Assembly (NCBI RefSeq): GCF_001440345.1
Contig: NZ_LJYX01000016.1
Coordinates: 124,001 to 188,000 of the forward strand
Direction: 5' to 3'
DNA: 64,000 nt
Source: Colwellia sp. TT2012
Lineage (GTDB): Bacteria; Pseudomonadota; Gammaproteobacteria; Enterobacterales; Alteromonadaceae
In this document: in pieces, positions 27,440 through 36,475 of the stretch
Numbering within the stretch: position 1 is the stretch's first letter
Layout: the number at the start of each line of letters is the position of its first letter
Made by a program: the position numbers and the translations under genes
The notes under the pieces: generated by a model
What the model was told of the DNA's origin: nothing
The model's input: only the letters and a program-made list of their open reading frames with translations
Database searches by the model: none

Positions 27440-28894
27440 ATGGAACAGGTTAGTAAATCTTACAAAAACGAAGAAGACCAAGAAGATAAAACTAATGACG
27501 TCGGTCTGTTAGAACGTCTTTTTAAACTATCAGAGCATAATACATCGGTAAAAACTGAGCTTATGGCCGGTCTTACCACCTTCGTGACCATGTCATATAT
27601 TATGTTTTTAAACCCGGTTATTATGTCAAATACCGGCATGCCATTTGATGGTTTGTTCTTAGCAACCTGTTTAGGTGCTGCTATTGCCACTATCATAATG
27701 GGTATGTACGCAAACTGGCCTGTTGGTCTTGCGCCAGGAATGGGCTTAAATGCCTTCTTCACTTTCTCCGTCGTCGGTGGCATGGGTTATAGTTGGCAAA
27801 TTGCTTTAGGTGCGGTATTCCTGTCAGGGGTTCTTTTTGTTTTTATGAGTGTTACCCGACTTAGGGAATGGATGCTTGACAGTATTCCCATGAGCTTGCG
27901 GCTTGCCATGACCGCAGGTGTTGGGCTTTTCTTAGGCTTCATCGGCCTACGTTTCACCGGTATTATTGTTGCTAGTCCTGATAACATAGTTGCCCTTGGC
28001 GACATGACTCACTTTGGCTTTGGTCAATTTGGGCCAGAAGCACCAGCACTAGGTTTCTTAAGTTTCTTACTTATTTCTGTGCTTAGCTATCGTAAAGTCT
28101 TTGGTGCGGTAATCATTGGTATTGCGTCAGTAACCTTACTTGCATTTGTTATGACTTGGGTGTTACCTGTTGATTTCTTTGTTGTTGCAGAGGCTGCTGA
28201 ATCTTTTGCTCCTCAATCTGGTTTTGTTGCTTATAATGGCATACTAGCTGTTCCTGAGTTTTCTGCTCTTGAACCCATTTTATGGAAAGCCGATATTGCT
28301 GGCGCTTTTCAAGTAGCGTTAATTCCTGTCATTGTAACTTTCTTATTCGTTAACATTTTTGATACCGCGGGTACCTTAATGGGTGTTGCTGAGCGCGCTG
28401 GCTTACAAGACAAAAATGGTAAGATTAAAGGCTTAAGCAAGTCTTTAAAAGCTGACTCTATTGCTTCTGTTATTGGTACAGGTTTTGGTTGTCCTCCGGT
28501 AACTTCTTATGTTGAGTCTGCTGCTGGTGTAGCTGCTGGTGGTCGTACTGGTCTAACCGCAGTAACCATCGGCTTATTATTTGCTGTTGGTATGTTCTTC
28601 TTACCCCTGGCAAAAATGCTACCTGCCTTTGCCGTAGATGGCGCGCTTATCTATGTAGCTATGTTAATGATGAGTTCACTTAAAGGTTTAGATTGGGATG
28701 ACTTGACGGAATACGCTCCAGCTGTGTGTACTACGATTATGATGGCGTTTACTTTCTCTATTGCTAACGGTATTGCTTTTGGTTTTATCACTTACACTGT
28801 CTTAAAAGTGGGTACAGGTAAATCTAACCAAGTATCTAAAGGTGTTTGGGCGTTAACTGTTTTATTTATTGCTAAGTTTATCTTCTTAAACTAA
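27440..28894 (+). CDS. NCS2 family purine permease (AzgA-like)
   Basis: A 484-residue inner-membrane permease of the AzgA/PurP branch of NCS2, importing adenine, guanine or hypoxanthine with protons. Signature segments: TELMAGLTTFVTMSYIMFLN at the N-terminus, NWPVGLAPGMGLNAFFTF, FVNIFDTAGTLMGVAERAG, and SVIGTGFGCPPVTSYVESAA, which carries the substrate-site residues. About 12-14 membrane segments are visible. It is followed by a strong terminator, then hpt, so uptake and salvage of purines are encoded side by side. Confidence 0.92.
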   Translation: MEQVSKSYKNEEDQEDKTNDVGLLERLFKLSEHNTSVKTELMAGLTTFVTMSYIMFLNPVIMSNTGMPFDGLFLATCLGAAIATIIMGMYANWPVGLAPGMGLNAFFTFSVVGGMGYSWQIALGAVFLSGVLFVFMSVTRLREWMLDSIPMSLRLAMTAGVGLFLGFIGLRFTGIIVASPDNIVALGDMTHFGFGQFGPEAPALGFLSFLLISVLSYRKVFGAVIIGIASVTLLAFVMTWVLPVDFFVVAEAAESFAPQSGFVAYNGILAVPEFSALEPILWKADIAGAFQVALIPVIVTFLFVNIFDTAGTLMGVAERAGLQDKNGKIKGLSKSLKADSIASVIGTGFGCPPVTSYVESAAGVAAGGRTGLTAVTIGLLFAVGMFFLPLAKMLPAFAVDGALIYVAMLMMSSLKGLDWDDLTEYAPAVCTTIMMAFTFSIANGIAFGFITYTVLKVGTGKSNQVSKGVWALTVLFIAKFIFLN

Positions 28895-28920
28895 TAAAAC
28901 AGCATTTCCTTAACGTTAAT

Positions 28921-28949
28921 AAAAAGCCTTTGCTCGCAAAGGCTTTTTT
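28921..28949 (+). terminator. intrinsic terminator after the purine permease gene
   Basis: AAAAAGCCTTTGC pairs with GCAAAGGCTTTTT across a very short loop (functional loop CTCG), ending in six T residues (28944-28949). Confidence 0.92.
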
Positions 28950-29060
28950 ACATGAATAATAGTTACAAAAAGCTAACACCTACTATTGATATCAGTTCGA
29001 TATCCGACCAGGCAGCTAATCGCTGCCTTTAATAATTAATTCAATAAGAAATAAATAACA

Positions 29061-29612
29061 ATGAAACATACCATTGAGGTAATGATCTCAGAAGAGCAAA
29101 TCAAAACACGGGCAAGCCAATTAGGCCAACAAATCAGTGAACATTATCAAGATAGTGATAACTTAGTTATGATTGGTTTACTGCGAGGTTCCTTTGTATT
29201 TATGGCTGATTTAACCAGAGCCATTTCTGTTAATCATAGCGTTGATTTTATGACCGCATCGAGCTATGGCAATAACACGGAAAGCTCTCGTGATGTTCAT
29301 ATTCGAAAAGACCTTGATGATAATATTGAAGGAAAAGATGTTTTGCTGGTAGAAGATATTATTGATACTGGCAATACTTTAAGTAAAGTGCTGCAGATAT
29401 TAAATTTACGTGGCCCTAATTCTATCCAAATATGTACTTTATTAGATAAACCGACTCGCCGTAAAAAACATGTCGATGTTAAATGGGTAGGTTTTGAAAT
29501 TGCCGATGAGTTTGTCGTTGGTGTCGGCATTGATTACGCGCAAAAATATCGTCAGCTGCCTTATATACCCGTTACCATTCAAAGTGCTCGATTTCAGTGG
29601 GAATTTAAATGA
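29061..29612 (+). CDS. hpt: hypoxanthine phosphoribosyltransferase
   Basis: Cytosolic purine salvage enzyme that converts hypoxanthine (and guanine) plus PRPP to IMP (GMP). The PRPP-binding motif [14 protein letters not shown] is at about residues 94-107, with [16 protein letters not shown] and [20 protein letters not shown] downstream. The 183 residues match the family. It is close to a purine permease gene but separated by a terminator, so it is expressed on its own. Confidence 0.95.
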   Translation: MKHTIEVMISEEQIKTRASQLGQQISEHYQDSDNLVMIGLLRGSFVFMADLTRAISVNHSVDFMTASSYGNNTESSRDVHIRKDLDDNIEGKDVLLVEDIIDTGNTLSKVLQILNLRGPNSIQICTLLDKPTRRKKHVDVKWVGFEIADEFVVGVGIDYAQKYRQLPYIPVTIQSARFQWEFK

Positions 29613-29977
29613 CTTTAGGCAAGGAGAAAAACGTAAACATAGTCAGTCTATATTTTTGTTATTTAACGCTGCATAAAGTCGTTTAAAACCCATCGCAGAA
29701 GCGCTTGAGCAAAATCACTTCATCGTTACATCCATTTGAAATGGAATAACCATGGCTACATTGATATGCCTTGAATTGAAATAGCTCAAGCACTCTGAAA
29801 CATGCATCTTGAGTGGTAACGGGTATATAGGTAGATAATTGCTACTGAGTAACTTAGCTTTTCTATACAAGTCAGACGATGAAGTGTCACTTGATAAAAT
29901 AGCCAATGGCAAGCTTTGATGGCAAAGGTTTGCCATTGCTAACGGCTAACAACAAGATGCATTGACACCTATTGTCG
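29613..29977. other. decayed stretch between hpt and a kinase pseudogene
   Basis: No intact gene. A stretch of 20 codons on the plus strand (29677-29736, SRLKPIAEALEQNHFIVTSI) looks like real protein but is bounded by stops, and several more stops follow. It is likely an old gene remnant; the family is not identified. Confidence 0.35.
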
Positions 29978-31946
29978 CTAACTCTTTAGCCGGACAATTT
30001 CACTGATAACATCCCCAATATTAATAGGTTTACCAACAAAACCCACCATGCCAGCCTCAAAACATCTATTTTTGTCTTGTGGCAAGACATTGGCGGTCAT
30101 GGCAACGATGGCAATATTATCGCTGCCAGGGAGTTTCAGGATTTCTTTCGTCGCTGTGACACCATCCATTTCTGGCATTTACATATCCATAAACACCATA
30201 TCGTACGTTTTATTTTCTATGGCTTTTACCGCTAATAAACCATTGACGACAATATCTACTTTATAACCCAGTTTGCTAAATAACTTACCCACAATAATTT
30301 GATTAATTTTATTATCTTCTGCAACAAGGATAGTTAATGGAATGTCACAGGCTAGATCATCTTGATGATTATCGGCTAAGGTCCGCTTATTTAGCTCTAC
30401 ACTTTTTTCTTTATGGTCAATGACTAAGCTTAGCTTTAATGAAAAAGTAGAGCCCTGTCCCATTTTACTTATAACGGTGATACTACCCCATCTGCTTAAC
30501 AAGCTGCGCACAAATGATTAACCCTAGACCTGTACCGCCGTATAATCGAGTTGTTGAATTATCAACTTGAGAGAATGGCTTAAATAATTTATCAATATCC
30601 TCGGTAGAAATGCCAATACCTTGATCAATAATTTCTAAATTAATATTGCAATGATTATCAGTCATTGAGTCAATAGTAAGGATAATTTGAACATCGCCTT
30701 GATTGGTAAATTTAATGGCATTACTTAATAAATTTAATAATATTTGCCTTATGCGTAATCTGTCCCCTACGAGGTAACCAGGGAGATTATTATCCATTGA
30801 GATGGAAATAGTTAACCCTTTTTGTGATGCTAAACTATCCAATAAAAAACAAATTTCATTAATCAATGCCCTCAAATCAAACGATTGCTGCTCAAGCGCT
30901 AACTTGCCTGCCTCTAATTTTGAAATATCAAGAATGTCATTGATAACAACCAATAAACCGTCACCGCAAGAACGAATACTTTCAATATACTCTGACTGTT
31001 GTTTATCAAGATGAGTATCTTCCAACAAGGTAAGCATACCTAATATGCCATTCATTGGTGTGCGTATTTCATGAGACATATTTGCTAAAAAGTCAGTTTT
31101 GACCTGAACCGCCGACTCCATTTTTTCAATCGATTGTTTTACCGAGGTTGTCATGCGGTTAAAACTATCGGCAAGTAAAGAAAACTAATCTTGAGAGTTT
31201 ACTTGTATTTTATGGTCATAGTCGCCCTCTGATATTTTTTCGGTGCTACTTACTAGAATTTTAAGGTTTTTGACAAGCTGAGTGGTTATGTACAAAGCAA
31301 TTAATATTGCTAGCATAACGGCTGATGCACCGCCAACTAAAACCACTAGTTTAGCATGGTTAATCGCTTGACTTGCTGCCTGTTGCCGCTCGGTCATTAA
31401 CCTTTGTTCTACCTGAATAAACTGCTGTTTAATTTGCCTAATTCGATCAATAATATTTTTGCCCGTTTGCGCTTCAATTAACTGAATGACTTTTTCCATA
31501 GTCGCTAATTCAGTATCATTTATCTGCCTTCTCGCCGTTATTTCTTTCTCTGCAGCTTGTGTTAACCACTGTTGTTGTAAGGCATCTATTTTATTTAATC
31601 GCTCTACCTGATCTTGATTATCGGCAACCAACTCGGTTAAATTAGTTATTTTAGCTGACCAAACCTCTAGTGCATTATCAAAGGGCTCTAAAAACAATGA
31701 ATTTCCTGTGATAAGGAAACCACGTTCACCCGTTTCCATATCCACTAATAATTTTATTAACTCATGCCCTTGTGAAATAACCTGATGGGTATGCTCAACC
31801 CACTTAGCCGTAGCATGTTGTCGCTCGGTGCTCACATATAAAAGCGTAGAAATAACCACCATAAGCAACAAAGGTACACAAAAGCCCAAAATTATTTTAT
31901 TGCGTATTGATAAATTAAAACGCTTTAAGAAGTTATTAGCTGGCAA
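29978..31946 (-). pseudogene. CHASE3-HAMP hybrid sensor histidine kinase, broken by three mutations
   Basis: Reading leftward from 31946 the order is: membrane segment; CHASE3 sensor (METGERGFLITGNSLFLEPF); second membrane segment; HAMP; HisKA with [16 protein letters not shown]; HATPase with IDQGIGIS and [13 protein letters not shown]; and a receiver domain (AEDNKINQ, PEMDGVTATKEIL, GKPIN). Lesions: TAG at 31185-31187 inside HAMP (expected [13 protein letters not shown], so GAG to TAG); a one-base loss near 30497 in the run after QLVKQMG; TAA at 30179-30181 in MDM-stop-MPEMDG (expected Gln). All domains remain recognisable, so inactivation is recent in evolutionary terms. Confidence 0.88.
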
Positions 31947-32180
31947 AGTTATTTACTCGGGCGTAGGTTTATCTTTTTTTATCGATGTGAGAATCGAAAA
32001 AAACTGATTTTAATGCTAGTAAAAATGGCAGGTTTTTTAGGATTTTGCAAGGTTAGCAAAGTAATATGCTATTGATTAATTGGCTTAATTGGATTTGATG
32101 GCTTAGTTGACTTTACCTTGAATAAACTCAATACCAGGAGTGATGTTCAATTAACAGGGGGGTTAAGAAATAGCTGAATA
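31947..32180. other. intergenic stretch upstream of the kinase pseudogene
   Basis: AT-rich sequence with no recognised gene; it should hold the former promoter of the kinase gene. Nothing else stands out. Confidence 0.4.
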
Positions 32181-32207
32181 AAAAAATCCGACACTCGGTC
32201 GGATTTT
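32181..32207 (-). terminator. intrinsic terminator after the PEP-CTERM gene
   Basis: AAAATCCGAC (32183-32192) pairs with GTCGGATTTT (32198-32207) around ACTCG. On the minus strand it ends in seven or more T residues. Confidence 0.9.
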
Positions 32208-32243
32208 GTATATTTTACAGGACGTATAGTTTAAAACTACAGT

Positions 32244-32864
32244 TTAGCGCTTACTTTTACGACGAGAAGCACCAATACCTGCAAGACCTAAACCAAGTAA
32301 TAATAATGAAGCTGGCTCAGGTACCGCTGTTGTTAGCGTAGAGATATTTACTTCAGTACCAAAACCGGCTAATTGCGATAAAGTATAAGTACCGACTGTT
32401 TTTAAGCCATTATCAAAATACGCGGTAACAGTTGCGCCAACAAATTGATTGCCATCAATGCCTGGTTGGTCAATGGCATTAAATTTATCGGTATCAACAC
32501 CAAACGTGAACGTTTCACCAACACTAAAATTTAAGAATGAAATTTCTAAAATACTAGACCCATCAAGAGCTGAATTTGAGGGGAAAAGATGACCAACATT
32601 GTCAGATAAACTACCTAAAGTTAGCGGCTTAGGTTGAGTACCTGGCGCAGTGCCATAACTATCAAAAAAACCATTAATAGGACTTAAATCCCATACTAGT
32701 TTAATAATACTCTCACCAGCGTCAGAGGTATTAGTAAAACGAAAAGCATTAGTATTATTGTAAGTAGAGCCATCCTGAATAAGGCCAGTTGCCATTGGTG
32801 TTGCTTGAGCAAAACCTGCCATTGACATTAAACCAACAACCGTAGCAATTTTTAAAAGATTCAT
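32244..32864 (-). CDS. PEP-CTERM sorting domain protein
   Basis: A 206-residue exported protein of unknown function. The signal peptide is MNLLKIATVVGLMSMAGFAQA. The C-terminus has the sorting signal VPEPASLLLLGLGLAGIGAS, followed by RRKSKR: a PEP motif, a hydrophobic helix and a basic cluster. Such proteins are processed by an exosortase (EpsH) and often belong to biofilm or exopolysaccharide systems. The middle part is beta-rich with no catalytic motif. No exosortase gene is in the window. It has its own terminator and appears monocistronic. Confidence 0.87.
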   Translation of the reverse strand: MNLLKIATVVGLMSMAGFAQATPMATGLIQDGSTYNNTNAFRFTNTSDAGESIIKLVWDLSPINGFFDSYGTAPGTQPKPLTLGSLSDNVGHLFPSNSALDGSSILEISFLNFSVGETFTFGVDTDKFNAIDQPGIDGNQFVGATVTAYFDNGLKTVGTYTLSQLAGFGTEVNISTLTTAVPEPASLLLLGLGLAGIGASRRKSKR

Positions 32865-33051
32865 TTTTCATCCTAATTAATGAGTTTGTTATTTTAATAA
32901 TAACATTACAAAGTTACTCGCAACATGCAAATACCAGACCAATAATAATTAACACATCAAAAACAATAACTTAGTATCACAAAATTATTTTAAGCTATTA
33001 AATTTTCACCTAGGTGTAAATTTATCGGACACCTTTATTGAATTCAAAAAG

Positions 33052-33083
33052 TTCAAACAATTCAAACAATTCAAACAATTCAA
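33052..33083. repeat. 9-bp tandem repeat behind the Spy-like gene
   Basis: TTCAAACAA is repeated three times (33052-33060, 33061-33069, 33070-33078) plus a partial copy, ending three bases before the stop codon of the Spy/CpxP-like gene. It is a simple slippage-prone repeat with no coding role seen. Confidence 0.75.
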
Positions 33084-33086
33084 ATC

Positions 33087-33545
33087 TTAACGCTGTGAAC
33101 GTTTATTTTTCATGGTGCGAAATTTTTCACGTTGCTCCTTAGTCAAGATACTTTTCATGGCAAACTTACTCTTAGCCTTAATTAGCGCCATAGCCGCAAA
33201 CACATCTTGGTTACTTGCTTGTAATTGGCTAAAAGCTTGTTCATCTAAGCTTTCTGCCGACATTAAGGTTTTAACTTGTTCTCGAAAAGCAAGCATTGCT
33301 GGCTTTAATGCTTGCATATCTATCTTCGCTTCACTTTTAAGGGCCTTAAACTCAACTAGTTGAGACTCTGACAACCCCAGTTTTTTGCTAAGTTTAGCCA
33401 GTTTTTTTTCACTCATTTGCTGATGGTTTTTATCATGGCCAGCTTGATGGGTTGAACTGTCATTACCAGCAAAACTTACCGGCGTTAAAACCAGCGCTGA
33501 ACAAAGTGACGTGGCAATGGCAATATTTTTAAGTACATTTTTCAT
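33087..33545 (-). CDS. Spy/CpxP family periplasmic protein
   Basis: A 152-residue periplasmic protein with signal peptide MKNVLKNIAIATSLCSALVL and cleavage near VSFA-GND. The mature part is helical and charged, with two LTxxQ-type motifs (LSESQLVEFKAL and LTKEQREKFRTM), the signature of Spy and CpxP. Those proteins chaperone misfolded envelope proteins and, for CpxP, damp the CpxA kinase. It is divergent from cpxRA, with a CpxR box between the genes, as for E. coli cpxP. The role is therefore most likely CpxP-like. Confidence 0.85.
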   Translation of the reverse strand: MKNVLKNIAIATSLCSALVLTPVSFAGNDSSTHQAGHDKNHQQMSEKKLAKLSKKLGLSESQLVEFKALKSEAKIDMQALKPAMLAFREQVKTLMSAESLDEQAFSQLQASNQDVFAAMALIKAKSKFAMKSILTKEQREKFRTMKNKRSQR

Positions 33546-33674
33546 GTGATGATTCCTTTGATAACTATTATGAGTTTATTGATAAAGAGCTAACATTAGT
33601 TCTCTTCAGTTTTAGTTCTGTTTTAGTTCTGTTTTAGTATATCGAGGTTTTTTGCAAATACAGTGCAAGGCAGT

Positions 33675-33689
33675 GTAAAGCTATGTAAA
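33675..33689. promoter_or_regulatory. CpxR box between the cpxP-like gene and cpxRA
   Basis: GTAAAGCTATGTAAA is a perfect CpxR site (GTAAA-N5-GTAAA). It lies 130 nt before the Spy/CpxP-like gene and 89 nt before cpxR, so one operator could serve both divergent transcripts and give autoregulation. Confidence 0.75.
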
Positions 33690-33777
33690 GTTATTTTCTG
33701 CTTAGCTAAGATGACGTAAACTAGTAATGTGCAACCGACGGTGATCCCCGCTTAACATTCAAAAAGAAGCCATTGAA

Positions 33778-34506
33778 ATGACCCCGCAGCCAGAGCAAAC
33801 TAAACACATTTTACTGATAGATGGTGATAATGTACTTGCCGAGCTACTTACTGAGTACCTTGCCTGCGAAGACATCCGCGTGACCTATTGTTTAGATGGT
33901 GCCAGTGGTTTAGCGAAAGCATTTGACGACTGCTTTGATTTGATTTTACTTGATGTCATGATGCCAGTACTCAATGGCTTTGAAGTGCTAAAAGCATTAG
34001 GAGGCAATCATAAAATCCCTATTTTAATGCTAACAGCTAGAGGCGATGATAATGATGAAATTTTAGGCCTAGAGTTAGGTGCCGATGATTACCTAGCAAA
34101 ACCGTTCAAACATAGAGAGTTATTAGCACGTATAAATGCCATTTTTAGACGTATCGCCATTGTAAAAAACCAAAATACCACAGCGATAAATGAACCGACC
34201 GAGCAACTTTTCATTAATCAGGTCAGGATAAACCAAGCGACTCGTGAAATATTTTGTCGAAATAAATTACTTGAACTAACGGGCACTGAATATTTAGTAC
34301 TGGTTTATATGCTTAAACATCACGGTAAAATTCTCAGTAAAGCAGAAATATCCGAGCAAGTGTTACAACGTAAACTAAGCCCGTATGATAGAACTGTCGA
34401 TGTGCATGTCGGCAATGTCCGTAGAAAGCTACTCGCTATTGACCCAATAGATAAGATAAAAACAGTGCGCGGAGCGGGTTATGTGTTTTTACAAGGAGAA
34501 CAGTAA
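33778..34506 (+). CDS. cpxR: CpxR-like response regulator (OmpR family)
   Basis: A 242-residue response regulator. The receiver domain (about 8-125) has the phosphorylation site in DLILLDVMMPVLNGFEV and the switch residues in LTARGDD and LAKPFKHREL. The C-terminal winged-helix DNA-binding domain has LTGTEYLVLVYML and DRTVDVHVGNVRRKL. The sequence order and the adjacent cpxA and Spy-like genes identify CpxR. The stop is 2 nt before cpxA. Confidence 0.9.
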   Translation: MTPQPEQTKHILLIDGDNVLAELLTEYLACEDIRVTYCLDGASGLAKAFDDCFDLILLDVMMPVLNGFEVLKALGGNHKIPILMLTARGDDNDEILGLELGADDYLAKPFKHRELLARINAIFRRIAIVKNQNTTAINEPTEQLFINQVRINQATREIFCRNKLLELTGTEYLVLVYMLKHHGKILSKAEISEQVLQRKLSPYDRTVDVHVGNVRRKLLAIDPIDKIKTVRGAGYVFLQGEQ

Positions 34507-34508
34507 CT

Positions 34509-35933
34509 ATGCTCAAGCAATTATCACAGTGGTATAAAAATTTTTCTTTAGGCATTAGCTTAAAGCTCTTTCTGGCGTTTTGGCTGGTCATTCTCACCTC
34601 AGTACTGATCAGCTACCTAGTGACCATACAATTTAGGCATACTCCCACTCAGGAGCAAGCCAACCCTGAGCAATTAAAGCTATTAACAAACTACCAGCAG
34701 AAACTGGCGGGTAAATCGCACATTAGACTTAGGGAAATACAGCATAAGTTTCACCAAAAACATCAACAGTATTTAATTTTTAAAAGACTAAGTACCAACG
34801 ATATCTATACACCAAGGCAGCGTATTTGGTCAAAAGTAAAAAACTATTTAAAAAGACACCCGTTAGAGAACCCAGTCACTATTGATTTTGCCTTTACCCA
34901 AGTGACCAGTTCGCAACCTATGATGCTCAATGGTCAATGGTTTCAATTATTTATTGCCAGTGAACCACACCATAAACGCTTGGTTAGCTTGGTCTACCAA
35001 CTCCCGGTTGCTTTGCGTCTGATCTTGTTGCTTGCTATTAGTTTTTTGTGTTGCTGGTTACTAGCAAAAAGTTTTACTAGCCCCTTAATCGCACTGCAAA
35101 AAGCCAGTAAAGCCTTAGGTGACGGTAAATTAGCAACCCGCATCACAAAATTTGATCAACGCTCAGATGAATTTGGTGATCTAGCACGAAGTTTTAACCA
35201 AATGGCGCAGCAATTAGAAAACAATATTACCACGCATCAACGTTTATTAGGTGATGTCTCCCATGAACTAAGGTCGCCACTAACGCGCTTACAGTTAGCC
35301 ATCGCTTTAGCAGAAAAAAATATCGGCAATAGCGCTGAGCAACAAAAACATTTGACCCGTTGTGAAACTGAAGTCGACCGTCTAGATGAAATGATAGCCG
35401 ATGTACTCACGCTCTCAAGACTCGAGCATAGCCATAATAATTTTACTGTCGATGAGGTAGAGTTAAAGACATTACTCACCCAGGTTGTTAATGATTGCCA
35501 ATACTTTGCTACCAGTAAAGATGTCACGATAGCGATAAAGGGGCTAGTTAGCTGCACCCTTTTCGCCGACAGTAAACTGCTCGCCAGTGCTATTAGTAAC
35601 ATATTAAATAATGCGATAAAATATTCGCCTAATGGACAAGTAGTGACGGTAGCATTATCTCAGCAAGATGAGAAAATAAGGCTAAGTGTTGTCGATCAGG
35701 GTTCTGGTGTACCAAGTGATATGATAGCAAAAATTTTCACGCCATTTTTTCGAGTTGCTGATGGTAGAGAACGCAGTAGCGGTGGCACAGGTTTAGGCTT
35801 AGCCATTGCCCAGCAAGCTATCCATTTACATCAAGGTCAGATATTGGCACAAAACCAACCAAAAGAAGGATTAAAAGTAACCATTACATTACCGGCATTA
35901 TTGAATAAAAATAAAAGCAATACGTCATTCTAG
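34509..35933 (+). CDS. cpxA: CpxA-like sensor histidine kinase
   Basis: Inner-membrane kinase of 474 residues. Membrane segments lie at about 17-37 and 165-190 with a periplasmic sensor domain between. HAMP (SPLIALQKASKALGDGKLAT), HisKA with phospho-His in GDVSHELRSPLTRLQL, and HATPase with NILNNAIKYSPNG, VVDQGSGVP and GGTGLGLAIAQQAI follow. It senses envelope stress and phosphorylates CpxR. It is translated from the cpxR transcript, two nt apart. Confidence 0.9.
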   Translation: MLKQLSQWYKNFSLGISLKLFLAFWLVILTSVLISYLVTIQFRHTPTQEQANPEQLKLLTNYQQKLAGKSHIRLREIQHKFHQKHQQYLIFKRLSTNDIYTPRQRIWSKVKNYLKRHPLENPVTIDFAFTQVTSSQPMMLNGQWFQLFIASEPHHKRLVSLVYQLPVALRLILLLAISFLCCWLLAKSFTSPLIALQKASKALGDGKLATRITKFDQRSDEFGDLARSFNQMAQQLENNITTHQRLLGDVSHELRSPLTRLQLAIALAEKNIGNSAEQQKHLTRCETEVDRLDEMIADVLTLSRLEHSHNNFTVDEVELKTLLTQVVNDCQYFATSKDVTIAIKGLVSCTLFADSKLLASAISNILNNAIKYSPNGQVVTVALSQQDEKIRLSVVDQGSGVPSDMIAKIFTPFFRVADGRERSSGGTGLGLAIAQQAIHLHQGQILAQNQPKEGLKVTITLPALLNKNKSNTSF

Positions 35934-35993
35934 ACAAGAAGAAATTCAAGCTTTCTATTGTCGATTTTAATCAAGACCTCTTCGAATAGGTCT

Positions 35994-36029
35994 AAAAAAA
36001 GGGTCTCAGATATTAATCTAAGACCCTTT
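35994..36029 (-). terminator. intrinsic terminator after tRNA-Ser, probably also ending cpxRA
   Basis: AAAGGGTCT-C-AGAT pairs with ATCT-A-AGACCCTTT (one internal mismatch, loop ATTA). On the minus strand it runs into seven T residues (complement 35994-36000). It also lies 60 nt after cpxA and can fold in that direction. Confidence 0.85.
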
Positions 36030-36034
36030 AATAA

Positions 36035-36124
36035 TGGCGGAGAGCATGAGATTCGAACTCACGGAAGGGATAAACCTTCACTCGCTTTCCAAGCGAGCGC
36101 CTTAAACCACTCAGCCAACTCTCC
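36035..36124 (-). tRNA. tRNA-Ser (anticodon GGA)
   Basis: A 90-nt type II tRNA with encoded CCA. Acceptor GGAGAGT pairs with the 3' strand ending CTCTCCG-CCA; the anticodon arm is CGCTTGGAAAGCG (anticodon GGA); a long variable arm and a T-loop GTTCGAATC follow. It is read on the minus strand and followed by a strong terminator. Confidence 0.95.
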
Positions 36125-36241
36125 AAAACTTTCTCAATCCCGATAGTATAAAAAACTGTCTATCGAAATTGTATAATTACTGTATAACAATCTCTTTTTC
36201 AGCATTCTAAGTTATTTTTTTAGTAATAACTCTACACGTGA

Positions 36242-36330
36242 TGGTGTGCATTTAAACTCTCGTTAGGGAGTAAATCTAAACACTCTTCCATGTGTGTCAA
36301 TTCAACTTACCAACCACTCAGCTAGCGCAC
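36242..36330 (-). pseudogene. decayed tRNA-Ser(GGA) copy
   Basis: An 89-nt stretch upstream of the intact tRNA-Ser follows its layout: GCTGAGTGGTT D-arm, ATGGAAG at the anticodon position, AGTTTAAAT in place of the T-loop, and an ACCA end. Acceptor pairing holds for only about four base pairs, and the T-arm has lost its conserved bases. It is probably a dead duplicate. The rest of 36125-36475 has no other feature. Confidence 0.6.
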
Positions 36331-36475
36331 TACAATTTAACAAGCGCTATGGTAAAAAAAAAGCTGCACAGGTGCAAGGCTATTTTAGCTTAATTGTTGT
36401 TTAATTTGAGCAAAACAGTTTAACTGCTGTTTATTTATTCATAAATACCAAGAAATGAATAAACTAGGCGACTAA

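Noticed and set aside
29715-29936. A 73-codon minus-strand frame between hpt and the kinase pseudogene
   Set aside because: No ribosome site, no recognisable motif, and it overlaps another decayed coding stretch on the other strand.
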